37,535 bases of DNA from Ignavibacteriota bacterium (GCA_013112585.1 JABFGH010000038.1:1-37535), one strand, 5' to 3'. Numbered from the stretch's first letter, positions 16,550 through 25,456 are shown. Program-made: numbers and translations. Notes: generated by a model not told the origin, from the sequence alone.

Positions 16550-17587
16550 ATGAAAAAGATTTTTATAACTTCAATAGCTCTAATATTCAGTATTGCAATT
16601 ACATCAAATGTAAATGCACAACTGTTCGGCACTACTTCCAAAGTGGGCACTACAGCAGCTCAGTTCTTGAAAATAGGTGCCGGTGCCCGTGCAATTGGTA
16701 TGGGCGGAGCATTTGCATCAATACCGGATGATATTTATTCCATCTATTGGAACCCAGCCGGTATTGCTACTAGCAGAAGCAACGGTCAAGTATCATTCAA
16801 TCATGCAAATTGGATTGCCGAAATGGATTATGATTTTGCCGGCGGTTCAATAAACCTTGGAGGAATGGGAACCATTTTCGGTAGTTTTACCTCTTTCAGA
16901 ATTCCTGAAGATAAGGTTAGAACTATTGAAGACCCTGAAGGTGACGGACGAACCTGGGATGCAGGGTCTATATCGATAGCTGTCGGTTACGCAAAAATGC
17001 TTACTGATAGATTCTCGATCGGGTTCACCGCCAAATTTGTGCAGGAACGAATTTGGAATTCAACGGCAAGCGGATTTGCTTTTGATGTTGGTACACTTTA
17101 CCGCACACCTTTTAATGATTTAATGATCGGTGCTGCAATTTCTAATTTCGGTACATCTATGCAGTTAGATGGAAGAGATATTCAATTTAATTCCGATCCT
17201 GATGATAACATTGATACGGGTCCAAATAATGTGAAGTCTCTTTACGATATGGATGCATTTGATATGCCGCTTTCGTTTAGAATTGGTCTCTCGATGAATG
17301 TTTTGGAAACTAGATTCTTAAGAGCAACAGCATCGCTTGACGCTGCTCATCCTAACGACAATGTTGAGTACGTTAATGCAGGTGTTGAATTTGCTTATGA
17401 TGAAACATTGTTTTTACGAGCTGGTTACAAATCATTGTTTTATGATGAAGCTGAAGAAGGCTTAACTCTCGGCGGCGGTATAAAATATGAATTTGCCCCG
17501 AATCTAAAAATTGTTGTTAACTACGCTTATGCAGATTTTGGTTTATTTGATAACGTACAATTTTTTGATTTTGGTTTAGTTTTTTAA
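16550..17587 (+). CDS. PorV/PorQ-family outer-membrane beta-barrel
   Basis: ATG 16550 is chosen because it has a CGGAG site nine bases upstream and starts a normal signal peptide (MKKIFITSIALIFSIAITSN, then VNAQ); the in-frame extension upstream has neither. The mature protein opens with the family hallmark: AAQFLKIGAGARAIGMGGAF, then DDIYSIYWNPAGIA, followed by alternating barrel strands and a C-terminal phenylalanine (FFDFGLVF). PorV in characterised T9SS binds exported cargo and shuttles it from the translocon to the attachment complex; many Ignavibacteria-type genomes hold several paralogues. Its position, 45 bases after a protein with a sorting domain, suggests a dedicated carrier for that cargo (inference). 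A strong terminator follows. Confidence 0.92.
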   Translation: MKKIFITSIALIFSIAITSNVNAQLFGTTSKVGTTAAQFLKIGAGARAIGMGGAFASIPDDIYSIYWNPAGIATSRSNGQVSFNHANWIAEMDYDFAGGSINLGGMGTIFGSFTSFRIPEDKVRTIEDPEGDGRTWDAGSISIAVGYAKMLTDRFSIGFTAKFVQERIWNSTASGFAFDVGTLYRTPFNDLMIGAAISNFGTSMQLDGRDIQFNSDPDDNIDTGPNNVKSLYDMDAFDMPLSFRIGLSMNVLETRFLRATASLDAAHPNDNVEYVNAGVEFAYDETLFLRAGYKSLFYDEAEEGLTLGGGIKYEFAPNLKIVVNYAYADFGLFDNVQFFDFGLVF

Positions 17588-17612
17588 TTACGATAATCAA
17601 ATATTGGTTTAC

Positions 17613-17640
17613 AAAGAGGAACTGCGGTTCCTCTTTTTTT
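17613..17640 (+). terminator. Rho-independent terminator after the PorV-like gene
   Basis: A perfect 10-bp stem (AAAGAGGAAC at 17613-17622 with GTTCCTCTTT at 17627-17636), a TGCG tetraloop and a continuing T run, 25 bases after the stop codon. It closes the three-gene receptor/cargo/PorV operon. Confidence 0.95.
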
Positions 17641-17668
17641 ATCTAATAAATACGAGCAGGCAACGTTG

Positions 17669-17808
17669 AACCACTAACGTGGTTTTTTGTTTAAAAAAAA
17701 TGAATCAGCTACAAACATTGAACTCCGCTGGAGTTATGTCTGACCGCATCGCGGTCGAATGTTTGTAGGTAAGTTCTGAAGGAATAATTCGAACCGCGTT
17801 AGCGGTTC
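17669..17808. repeat. Hairpin cluster including a cloverleaf-like element
   Basis: Three structures sit in a row. First a hairpin AACCAC-TAAC-GTGGTT (17669-17684) with trailing T. Then a composite element at 17709-17768: outer inverted repeat CTACAAACATT (17709-17719) with AATGTTTGTAG (17758-17768) enclosing two 6-bp hairpins, AACTCC-GCT-GGAGTT (17721-17735) and GACCGC-ATC-GCGGTC (17742-17756). Last a hairpin GAACCGC-GTTA-GCGGTTC (17791-17808). The remainder of the 17641-17950 gap is AT-rich. No gene is supported. Confidence 0.85.
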
Positions 17809-17950
17809 AACTTTAGGATATGAACGAAAAATAAACAATTCAATTACCAAGATATTTTTTATTTTGTATTTCATAAATATTTGATAATGTAGAAATACGA
17901 CCAAGATAAATTATATTAAGAATTATTATAGTCTTATTATATCCCGAACT

Positions 17951-18673
17951 ATGTTCGACAAACGAAAAATAATAATAGCTGTAAACAAATTACTAATCAA
18001 AAAATTCGGCATTCCTCCGCGCAATTCAAAACTGCCTAACCCCTTAGATATGATTATTGCCACCATACTCTCCCAAAATACTAATGATAAAAATTCATAC
18101 AGGGCATTTGAAAACCTAAAAGCAGCCTATAAAAATTGGGATGAAGTACGCACTGCAAGAAGAGATACAATTGAGAATAAAATTAAAGTTGCCGGTTTAG
18201 GATTTCAAAAATCGACGGCAATAAAAAATTTTCTTCAGGGTCTTTATTCTACTACCGGTAAACTTTCGCTTGACTATATTAATGACTTTAAGGATGAAGA
18301 AGCGATACAAGATTTAACAAGCTACAAAGGGATAGGTGTTAAAACTGCAAGCTGCGTTTTGTTGTTTGCATTAGATAGAAATATTTGTCCCGTGGATACA
18401 CATGTTCATCGAACACTGAACAGAATTGGAATAGTTGAAACGAAAACCCCCGATAAAACATTCACTGCAATAAATGAAAAATTCCCCGCAAAAATTGCAC
18501 ATCAATTTCATACAAATTTAATTAGGCTCGGCAGGGAAATATGTGTTCCTAAAAATCCACGATGCGGTATTTGTCCTTTAGTTAAAGTGTGTGAATTTGA
18601 GCATAAAATTTTTGATAATAAATCGGTTGGGAATGCTATTCCTTTTATGCTTCTCGATAATGTGAACGGCTAA
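17951..18673 (+). CDS. nth: Endonuclease III-type DNA glycosylase/AP lyase
   Basis: The 240-residue protein is a helix-hairpin-helix-GPD glycosylase that removes oxidised pyrimidines and nicks abasic sites. The N-terminal helices include PLDMIIATILSQNTND. The hairpin motif is YKGIGVKTA with the catalytic lysine K131. The aspartate is D149 in CPVDTHVHRTLNRIG. The [4Fe-4S] loop has cysteines 198, 205, 208 and 214, the canonical C-x6-C-x2-C-x5-C spacing. All key residues are present, so it should be active. It is a lone gene with no obvious ribosome site, between hairpin-rich repeat regions on both sides, and apparently has its own promoter in the AT-rich 80 bases upstream. Confidence 0.95.
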   Translation: MFDKRKIIIAVNKLLIKKFGIPPRNSKLPNPLDMIIATILSQNTNDKNSYRAFENLKAAYKNWDEVRTARRDTIENKIKVAGLGFQKSTAIKNFLQGLYSTTGKLSLDYINDFKDEEAIQDLTSYKGIGVKTASCVLLFALDRNICPVDTHVHRTLNRIGIVETKTPDKTFTAINEKFPAKIAHQFHTNLIRLGREICVPKNPRCGICPLVKVCEFEHKIFDNKSVGNAIPFMLLDNVNG

Positions 18674-18798
18674 GTTCTATGAATTACAGCAATAATTAAT
18701 TCTTATTTAAACTACTTTGTGGTTCATTCTTGCTTGTCAACTTTTACTACTAATTTTATTCATGATTATTAAATTTTTGCCTCTTTGATCTAATTTTA

Positions 18799-19103
18799 CC
18801 CTTTACAATAATTTAGTTGAACCGCTCTGCGGTTCGATGTTTTTCTAGCTTCTTTTTTCTACAAACATTTAACCCCTAACGGGGTTATAAACTTTGCAGT
18901 GTTGATTAATTTTTCAATTATTTGTTTAGTTCAAGTAAATTTTTAATGAGTTAAACCCTTACAGTAAACTCGTCGTAGTAACTTCTCGAATACGAAGTAG
19001 TCAAATATAAATAACCATAGGAGAATCCTATGGAATAAAGGAAATGGCATATAACCGCAACCCCGACGGGGTTGAAGAATACTTGCTGTTAGAATTAAAC
19101 TTC
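18799..19103. repeat. 304-bp tandem repeat, copy 1
   Basis: This copy is followed directly by a second at 19104-19411. It contains four perfect hairpins: GAACCGC-TCT-GCGGTTC (18819-18835), AACCCC-TAAC-GGGGTT (18871-18886) preceded by CTACAAACATT (18859-18869), CCATAGGA-GAA-TCCTATGG (19015-19033), and AACCCC-GAC-GGGGTT (19059-19073). The CTACAAACATT word is shared with the cloverleaf-like element at 17709-17768, so both belong to one repeat family. No coding potential was seen. The 18674-18798 stretch before it is AT-rich and featureless. Confidence 0.85.
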
Positions 19104-19411
19104 CCCTTTAAATATTTTGGTTGAACCGCTCTGCGGTTCGATGTTTTTCTAGCTTCTTTTTCTACAAACATTTAACCCCTAACGGGGTTATAAACTTTGC
19201 GGTGTTGATTAATTTTTAAATAGTGTTTAGTTCAAGTCAATTTTTAATGAGTTAAACTCTTACACTAAACTCATTGCAGTAACTTATCGACTAGGAAACA
19301 GTAGAAAATAAATAACCGTAGGTGAAGTCTATTGAAAAAACTAGCATATAACTACAGCCCTGGCGGGGTTGAAGAATAATTGCTGTTATAATTAGAATTT
19401 AGCCTTTCAAA
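19104..19411. repeat. 304-bp tandem repeat, copy 2 (partly decayed)
   Basis: The first half is nearly identical to copy 1: hairpin GAACCGC/GCGGTTC at 19123-19139, exactly 304 bases from its counterpart, then CTACAAACATT and AACCCC/GGGGTT at 19174-19189. The second half has drifted: the CCATAGGA/TCCTATGG stem is broken by substitutions, and the last hairpin is reduced to CCC-TGGC-GGGG. 19412-19553 leads into lpd and is AT-rich with no clear motif. Confidence 0.85.
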
Positions 19412-19553
19412 CTAAAATTTCAATCCATTTTCGCAACTTCAGCAATAATTCATCATCAAACCACGACTTATTTTTTCAAAAAAGACTAATTGTTTCATTT
19501 ATGTTAATTCTTAACTATATTTCTATGCTTCTTAAAAAATATTGGAAAAAACG

Positions 19554-20957
19554 ATGAGTAAAAATTATGAAATTGCAGTTTTGGGAGGCGGTCCCGGCGG
19601 TTATGTAGCGGCAATTAGAGCGGCTCAACTTGGGTTCAAAACTGTTGTAATTGAAAAAGATAATATGGGCGGCATTTGCTTGAATTGGGGCTGCATTCCT
19701 ACAAAATCATTACTTAAAAATGCTGAAATGTATGATAATATTTTAAATCACTCAAAAGATTTTGGAATTACTGTTGAAGGCGTTAGTTTTGATTTTACAA
19801 AAATTATAAGACGAAGCAGAAATGTTTCAACAAAAATTACACGCGGTGTAGATTATTTGATCAAAAAAAATAAGATTGAAAGAATTAAAGGATTCGGCAA
19901 ACTTAAATCAAAAACAGAAATTGAAATTTTTGACGATGAAGGAAAAAGTATTGACAGTATTACCGCAGACAATATTATTTTAGCAACCGGAGCTCGATCC
20001 AAAACTGTTCCGGCTATTCCCGTTGATAGGGAAAACATTATTACCAGTACCGAAGCTATGATTCTTAAAGAACAGCCTAAGGAAATGATAATAATCGGAG
20101 CCGGAGCAATTGGAGTTGAATTTGCTTACCTCTATAATGTGCTTGGTACAAAAGTTACAATTATCGAAATGCTTGATAGATTAGTACCCGTTGAGGATAA
20201 AGAAGTTTCGGATGTGCTTGAAAAATCTTTTAAAAAACGGGGAATGGAAATATACACCGGAACGACTGTTGACAAAGCAGAAGTTAAGGATGGAAAAGTT
20301 CACGTTACAATTACGAAGGATGGCGAAACAAAAGAATTAATTGCCGATAAAGTTCTAAACGCGATTGGAGTAACCGGAAATATTGAAGGTATTGGTCTTG
20401 AAGAATTGGGAATCGAGACATTTAAGAATCACATAGTTGCCGATAGAAGGACATACCGGACAAATGTGAAAAACATTTTTGCAATTGGGGATGTAATTGG
20501 ACCGCCTTGGCTTGCTCACGTTGCCTCTGCCGAGGGAATAACTTGTGTTGAAAAAATTAAAGGTTTGGAAACTGTTAATGTAGATTATTCCTCAATTCCG
20601 GGATGCACATATTGCCAGCCGCAAATTGCAAGTATAGGTATGACAGAAGAAAAAGCTATTGAAGAAGGTTATGAATTGAAGGTAGGTAAGTTCCCGTTTT
20701 CTGCAAGCGGCAAAGCAGCGGCATCCGGCGAACGCGAAGGTTTTGTAAAATTACTTTTTGATGCAAAGTATGGCGAATTACTCGGTGCACATATTATCGG
20801 CTCGGAAGCAACTGAACTGATTGCAGAAGTTGGACTTGCAAAATCTATGGAAGCTACTTTTGAATCGATCATTAAAACAGTTCACGCCCATCCTACTTTA
20901 TCCGAATCAATAATGGAAGCAGCAGCAGACGCATATGACGAAGCAATCCACATATAG
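19554..20957 (+). CDS. lpdA: Dihydrolipoamide dehydrogenase (E3)
   Basis: E3 reoxidises the dihydrolipoyl groups of E2 and passes electrons to NAD+. With the start at ATG 19554 (TTGGA just upstream) the protein has 467 residues, the usual length. FAD-binding motif VLGGGPGGYVAAIRAAQLG is at 9-27. The redox pair is GICLNWGCIPT with Cys42 and Cys47. The NAD motif is IIGAGAIGVEFAYLY. The second FAD motif is IFAIGDV. The interface catalytic pair is HPTLSE with His446 and Glu451. All key residues are present. An in-frame TTG 12 bases upstream is a less likely start. It is the first gene of a four-gene cluster with lipB, E1 and E2; lipB begins inside its last 23 bases. Confidence 0.96.
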   Translation: MSKNYEIAVLGGGPGGYVAAIRAAQLGFKTVVIEKDNMGGICLNWGCIPTKSLLKNAEMYDNILNHSKDFGITVEGVSFDFTKIIRRSRNVSTKITRGVDYLIKKNKIERIKGFGKLKSKTEIEIFDDEGKSIDSITADNIILATGARSKTVPAIPVDRENIITSTEAMILKEQPKEMIIIGAGAIGVEFAYLYNVLGTKVTIIEMLDRLVPVEDKEVSDVLEKSFKKRGMEIYTGTTVDKAEVKDGKVHVTITKDGETKELIADKVLNAIGVTGNIEGIGLEELGIETFKNHIVADRRTYRTNVKNIFAIGDVIGPPWLAHVASAEGITCVEKIKGLETVNVDYSSIPGCTYCQPQIASIGMTEEKAIEEGYELKVGKFPFSASGKAAASGEREGFVKLLFDAKYGELLGAHIIGSEATELIAEVGLAKSMEATFESIIKTVHAHPTLSESIMEAAADAYDEAIHI

Positions 20958-21633
20958 AAAATGCGAAATTGTTGATCTTGGATTAGTTTCATACAAAGAA
21001 ACTTGGGATTTACAAAAAGATACGCTTCAGCGAAGATTGAAAGGGGAACTGCCGGATACTTTCTATCTTCTAGAACATCCGCATACATATACCTTGGGTA
21101 AAACTGCCGATGGTAAAAATTTATTATTCAATAAAAGTGAATTAGAAAAGAAAGGTATAACCGTTTTTGAAATTGACAGAGGCGGCGATATTACTTATCA
21201 TGGACCGGGACAAATTGTCGGTTACCCGATAATAAATCTAAAGGAATGGAAGTTAGACACACATCTTTATCTAAGAAGCTTGGAAGAAGTTTTGATTAGA
21301 ACTTGTAATGATTATGGTTTAGATGCCGGGCGCGCGGAAGGTTTAACCGGAGTGTGGATTGACAATAGAAAAATAGCCGCGATAGGAATTAAAATAAGCA
21401 GATGGATAACTATGCATGGCTTTGCTTTTAACGTAAATACCAATTTGGATTTATTTCAAGGGATAATTCCTTGCGGTATTACAGATAAAAAAGTAACTTC
21501 TTTAAAAGAGGAACTTGGCAATGAACATAATTTAAACGAAGTTCATGAGAAAATTTTAAAACACTTTAAAGATATTTTTGAATACGATGAAATAATAGCG
21601 AAAAAAAAAGATTCACTTTCTGTTAGTATATAG
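20935..21633 (+). CDS. lipB: Octanoyl-[acyl-carrier-protein]:protein octanoyltransferase (LipB)
   Basis: LipB moves octanoyl groups from acyl carrier protein to lipoyl-domain lysines, the first step in making lipoylated E2. The 232-residue protein has the family motif DRGGDITYHGPGQ (81-93), GIKISRWITMHGFAFNVN (151-168) with the conserved Lys153, and the acyl-accepting cysteine in PCGI (Cys180). The start at ATG 20935 overlaps lpd by 23 bases and has no visible ribosome site, suggesting translational coupling. Lipoyl synthase (lipA) is not in the window. The position between E3 and E1/E2 places cofactor attachment in the same transcript as the enzymes that need it. Confidence 0.95.
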   Translation: MTKQSTYRKCEIVDLGLVSYKETWDLQKDTLQRRLKGELPDTFYLLEHPHTYTLGKTADGKNLLFNKSELEKKGITVFEIDRGGDITYHGPGQIVGYPIINLKEWKLDTHLYLRSLEEVLIRTCNDYGLDAGRAEGLTGVWIDNRKIAAIGIKISRWITMHGFAFNVNTNLDLFQGIIPCGITDKKVTSLKEELGNEHNLNEVHEKILKHFKDIFEYDEIIAKKKDSLSVSI

Positions 21634-21653
21634 AAAATAGAAAAGGAAAATTT

Positions 21654-23750
21654 ATGACAAGAAATAGTAAAGTATCGGAAACTGAGATTATGAGTAAAAA
21701 AAATAATGGTAAAGCCCCAACGGGTAAGTTAGACCACTTTGGAGGTTTAACAAAAGATGAATTGATGAATGTATTACGTTTAATGTACACGTCGCGTCAG
21801 ATTGATATAAAGTCTCATAATTTAATTAAGCAGGGTAAGGGATTCTTTCACCTTGCCGCGGGCGGTCATGAAGCAGCACAGATTGCCTTTGGTCTTGCAA
21901 TGGATGCAAAAAATGATTGGGCTTATCCATATTACCGTGATGTTGCGTTTATGGTTGCACTTGGTGTAAAACCGGAGGATATATTTCTTCATCAAGCTGC
22001 CAAGGCTGATGATATTATGTCCGGCGGAAGACAAATGCCCTGCCATTGGGGAACAAAGGAATTTAATGTACCAACGCAATCGAGTCCTACAGGCACACAG
22101 TTTTTACAAGCTGTAGGCACAGCTTTAGCGAATAGAAGAAAAGGACTTGATTCTGTTACTTATGTAAGCAGCGGTGACGGCACAACGAGCCAGGGTGAAT
22201 TTCATGAAGCTGTAAATTGGGCAAGCCGAGAAAAACTTGCTGTGGTTTTTTTAATTCAAAATAATAAGTGGGCAATCTCTGTTCCAATAGAAGATCAAAA
22301 TGCCGGTAAAGGCGGATCAATTGTGGAATTGATGAAAGGCTATGAAAACCTTTATCGACAAAAAGTTGACGGCACTGATTTTCTGAAAATGAATGCCGTT
22401 GCACAATCTGCTTTCAAGTATGCCCGTATCGGTAAAGGTCCCGCACTGATTGAAGCTGATGTAGTAAGACTTTTTTCACACTCAACTTCGGACGATCAGT
22501 CAAAGTATCGAACTAAAGAATCACTTGATGAAGATCTGAAGAAAGACCCGCTTGAAAAATATAAGAATAAGCTCATCGAAAAAAATATTTTAACTGAGCA
22601 AGCCTTTGATGAATTAATTAAAGAAATAAAAAACCATATAAACGAAGCCGCTGATTGGGCATTAAAACATGATGATCCTGATCCTAAAACTGCCGAAAGA
22701 TATGTACTTGATGAAAGCGGCACACATGATAAACTTGAATTTGAAAAAAGCCAACCCGAGGGCAAACCTACGGTAATGGTAGATGCTATCAATCATGCGC
22801 TTCATGAAGAGTTGGAACGTAATAATAAAATTTATGTTTTTGGTGAAGACGTTGCCGGAAATAAAGGCGGAGTATTTTCAGCAACAAAAAATTTAACCAG
22901 CAAGTTTGGCGTAGAGAGAGTTTTTAACTCGCCGCTGGCTGAAGCTAGTATCGCCGGTGTGGGTATTGGTATGGCGCTTGCCGGATTAAAACCCTGTGTT
23001 GAAATTCAATTTGGTGATTATATTTGGCCTGCATTTATGCAGATACGCGATGAACTTGTGATGTACCGCTATCGTTCAAATAATCAATTCGAAGCACCGG
23101 TTGTTATTCGCGTTGCGGTAGGCGGATTTATTAGAGGCGGGTTGTATCACAGTCAGAACATTGAAGGATTTTTTGCGCACATGCCCGGTCTGCTGATAGC
23201 TTATCCCTCAAACGCAGCCGATGCTAAAGGCTTGCTGAAAACAGCATTACGGCTAAATGATCCTGTTTTATTTTTAGAGCATAAAGGATTATATCGTCAA
23301 AGTCATTCAACAGTACCCGAGCCTGATAAAGATTACCTGCTGCCTTTTGGTAAAGCCAGGATTGTTGAAGAAGGCGATGATGTTACAATAGTTACTTATG
23401 GCTTTATGGTTCACGAAACTAAATTTGCAGTAAAAAGATTGAAGGATGAAGGCTACTCGCCTGAAGTAATTGATATTAGAACAATAGCCCCGCTTGATAC
23501 GGAAACAATTTTTAATTCAGTTAAAAAAACGGGTAAGGCAATTGTAATACATGAAGATAGTTTAACAGCAGGTTTCGGTGCCGAGATTGCATCAAAAATA
23601 AGCGACAGCTGTTTTGAAAATTTAGATGGTCCGGTAAAAAGATTAGGTGCGGCAGATACTCCAATTGCATTTCATCCTAATTTGGAAAGAGAAATTTTAC
23701 CGAACAAAGAAAAAATTTATGACGCAGTAAAAGAATTATTGAATTATTAA
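21654..23750 (+). CDS. 2-oxo acid dehydrogenase E1, fused alpha and beta subunits
   Basis: The 698-residue protein joins both E1 subunits of a thiamine-diphosphate dehydrogenase. The alpha part (about 30-345) has FFHLAAGGHEAAQ, and the ThDP motif starting at GDG (174-176) and ending at QNNKW. A helical linker follows. The beta part (about 370-698) has VMVDAINHALHEEL, VFGEDVAGNKGGVFSATK, FNSPLAEASIAGVGIGMA and the C-terminal transketolase domain with VIDIRTIAPLD. The fusion and the overall style resemble the branched-chain 2-oxoacid or pyruvate type found in Bacteroidota; the substrate cannot be set from sequence alone. AAGGA lies 8-12 bases before the ATG; a second in-frame ATG at 21690 is possible. 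The adjacent E2 and E3 complete the complex. Confidence 0.95.
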   Translation: MTRNSKVSETEIMSKKNNGKAPTGKLDHFGGLTKDELMNVLRLMYTSRQIDIKSHNLIKQGKGFFHLAAGGHEAAQIAFGLAMDAKNDWAYPYYRDVAFMVALGVKPEDIFLHQAAKADDIMSGGRQMPCHWGTKEFNVPTQSSPTGTQFLQAVGTALANRRKGLDSVTYVSSGDGTTSQGEFHEAVNWASREKLAVVFLIQNNKWAISVPIEDQNAGKGGSIVELMKGYENLYRQKVDGTDFLKMNAVAQSAFKYARIGKGPALIEADVVRLFSHSTSDDQSKYRTKESLDEDLKKDPLEKYKNKLIEKNILTEQAFDELIKEIKNHINEAADWALKHDDPDPKTAERYVLDESGTHDKLEFEKSQPEGKPTVMVDAINHALHEELERNNKIYVFGEDVAGNKGGVFSATKNLTSKFGVERVFNSPLAEASIAGVGIGMALAGLKPCVEIQFGDYIWPAFMQIRDELVMYRYRSNNQFEAPVVIRVAVGGFIRGGLYHSQNIEGFFAHMPGLLIAYPSNAADAKGLLKTALRLNDPVLFLEHKGLYRQSHSTVPEPDKDYLLPFGKARIVEEGDDVTIVTYGFMVHETKFAVKRLKDEGYSPEVIDIRTIAPLDTETIFNSVKKTGKAIVIHEDSLTAGFGAEIASKISDSCFENLDGPVKRLGAADTPIAFHPNLEREILPNKEKIYDAVKELLNY

Positions 23751-23778
23751 GCAGAAATTATATTCGAGGAGATAGTAA

Positions 23779-25386
23779 ATGAAAGTGGATGTAATAATGC
23801 CCAAGATGGGCGAAAGCATCAACGAAGGAACCTTAATTAAATGGCATAAGAAAAAAGGCGATTCAGTTGAAAAGGATGAGATACTTTTTGAAATAAGTAC
23901 AGATAAAGTTGATACAGAAATTCCGAGTCCCGAAGATGGTGTGCTGGTTGACATTAAAGTTTTTGAAAACGAAACAGTTGAAGTAGATTCGGTTGTAGCA
24001 GTAATTGAAACTGAAGCCGACGGTGCTGTTGTTGAAGAAGCATCTGCTGAACCCCCGGAAGAAGAACCGTCGACAACTCAAGTCGGCGGAGAGTTGATAG
24101 ATATTCCAATGCCTAAGATGGGTGAATCTGTAATGGAAGGCACAATTATTAAATGGCACAAGCAAGTTGGCGACAAAGTTGAACGTGATGAAATACTTTA
24201 CGAAATAAGCACGGATAAAGTTGATACAGAAGTTCCTTCACCGGTTGAAGGTACTCTTGCTGAAATTATTGTAAAAGAAAATGAAACAGTTGAAGTTGAT
24301 ACTATCGTTGCAAAAGTTTCTACCTCCGGCGGATTAGTAAAACCTAAAGAAAAGGTTGATACGAAAGCTGAAGAAAAAACAGAGCCTGAAGTAAAAGAAA
24401 CAAAACCGGAACCTGCACCTCAGCAAACTCAAAGTAAATCTGCTAAACCAAATTCAAATAAATTTTACTCCCCGCTGGTTATGAATATTGCTAACAAAGA
24501 GAACGTAAGTTTTGATGAGTTAGAAAATATAAACGGAACCGGAGTTCAGGGAAGAGTAACGAAAAAAGATATTTTAAATTACATCTCTGACCGAAAAGAA
24601 GGAAAGACTGCGCAGCCTGTTAAAGAAAGTACTCAGCAGGAAAGTAGAGAAAGTAAACCTGCACCAAAACTTGAAGCAGGTGAGGGAACTAAGATCATCC
24701 CGATGGATAATATCCGTAAACGAATTATGCATCATATGAAAAACAGCCGCGATACTTCCGTTCATGTTTCTGCAATGATAGAAGTTGACATGTCAAGGAT
24801 CTACAATTTTGTGAAAGCAAATAAAAGTAAATTTGCAGGTGAAGGAGTTAAACTTACTTACATGCCTTTCATATCTTATGCATGTATTCGCGCATTAAAA
24901 GAATTCCCATTAATGAATGCTTCGATCGACGGTGAAAATATAGTAGTGAAGAATTACATCAATCTTGGTATTGCTGTTGCGGTTGAACCGAACGGATTGA
25001 TCGTTCCAAATATTAAAAATGCAGATGAAAAAAATATTCGAGGGTTGGCAAAATCAATTGCTGAGTTAGGACAAAAATCGAAGAACAAAGGATTAGTACC
25101 TGATGATATTGTTGACGGTACATTCAGCATAACAAATTATGGTGTATTCGGAACTGAGTTTGGAACGCCGATAATCAATCAGCCCGAAGTGGCAATACTT
25201 GGTATTGGAACAATTATCAAAAAACCCGTTGTTGTTGAAATTGACGGCGCAGATTCAATCGCGATTAAACCGATGATGTATCTTTCTCTAAGTCATGACC
25301 ACAGATTAGTCGATGGAATGCTTGGCGGACAGTATTTGAAATACATGAAAGAAACCTTAGAGAATTTTGATACGAGTATTGTTTGA
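23779..25386 (+). CDS. 2-oxo acid dehydrogenase E2 (dihydrolipoyl acyltransferase), two lipoyl domains
   Basis: E2 is the core of the complex and carries the acyl group on swinging lipoyl arms. The 535-residue protein has two lipoyl domains with the modified lysines in EISTDKVDTE (Lys43) and again EISTDKVDTE (Lys147); the two domains are so alike that they reflect an internal duplication. A Pro/Glu/Lys-rich hinge (185-225) leads to the E3/E1-binding domain at about 228-270 (FYSPLVMNIANKENV, GTGVQGRVTKKDI). A second hinge leads to the acyltransferase domain (305-535), with the catalytic DHRLVDG (His508, Asp512). A GAGGAGAT ribosome site precedes the start. It is the last gene of the lpd-lipB-E1-E2 cluster; no clear terminator follows. 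Confidence 0.96.
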   Translation: MKVDVIMPKMGESINEGTLIKWHKKKGDSVEKDEILFEISTDKVDTEIPSPEDGVLVDIKVFENETVEVDSVVAVIETEADGAVVEEASAEPPEEEPSTTQVGGELIDIPMPKMGESVMEGTIIKWHKQVGDKVERDEILYEISTDKVDTEVPSPVEGTLAEIIVKENETVEVDTIVAKVSTSGGLVKPKEKVDTKAEEKTEPEVKETKPEPAPQQTQSKSAKPNSNKFYSPLVMNIANKENVSFDELENINGTGVQGRVTKKDILNYISDRKEGKTAQPVKESTQQESRESKPAPKLEAGEGTKIIPMDNIRKRIMHHMKNSRDTSVHVSAMIEVDMSRIYNFVKANKSKFAGEGVKLTYMPFISYACIRALKEFPLMNASIDGENIVVKNYINLGIAVAVEPNGLIVPNIKNADEKNIRGLAKSIAELGQKSKNKGLVPDDIVDGTFSITNYGVFGTEFGTPIINQPEVAILGIGTIIKKPVVVEIDGADSIAIKPMMYLSLSHDHRLVDGMLGGQYLKYMKETLENFDTSIV

Positions 25387-25456
25387 ACAGAAATTAGTGT
25401 TTGACCCATATTTAATAAAGCGTTAAAAAAAGACTTTACAACTCATTTTATTTTAG

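Noticed and set aside
17669-17684. Second terminator after the PorV-like gene
   Set aside because: The hairpin is followed by a few T, but the stem is short and the same hairpin style recurs throughout the repeats; the real terminator is at 17613-17640.
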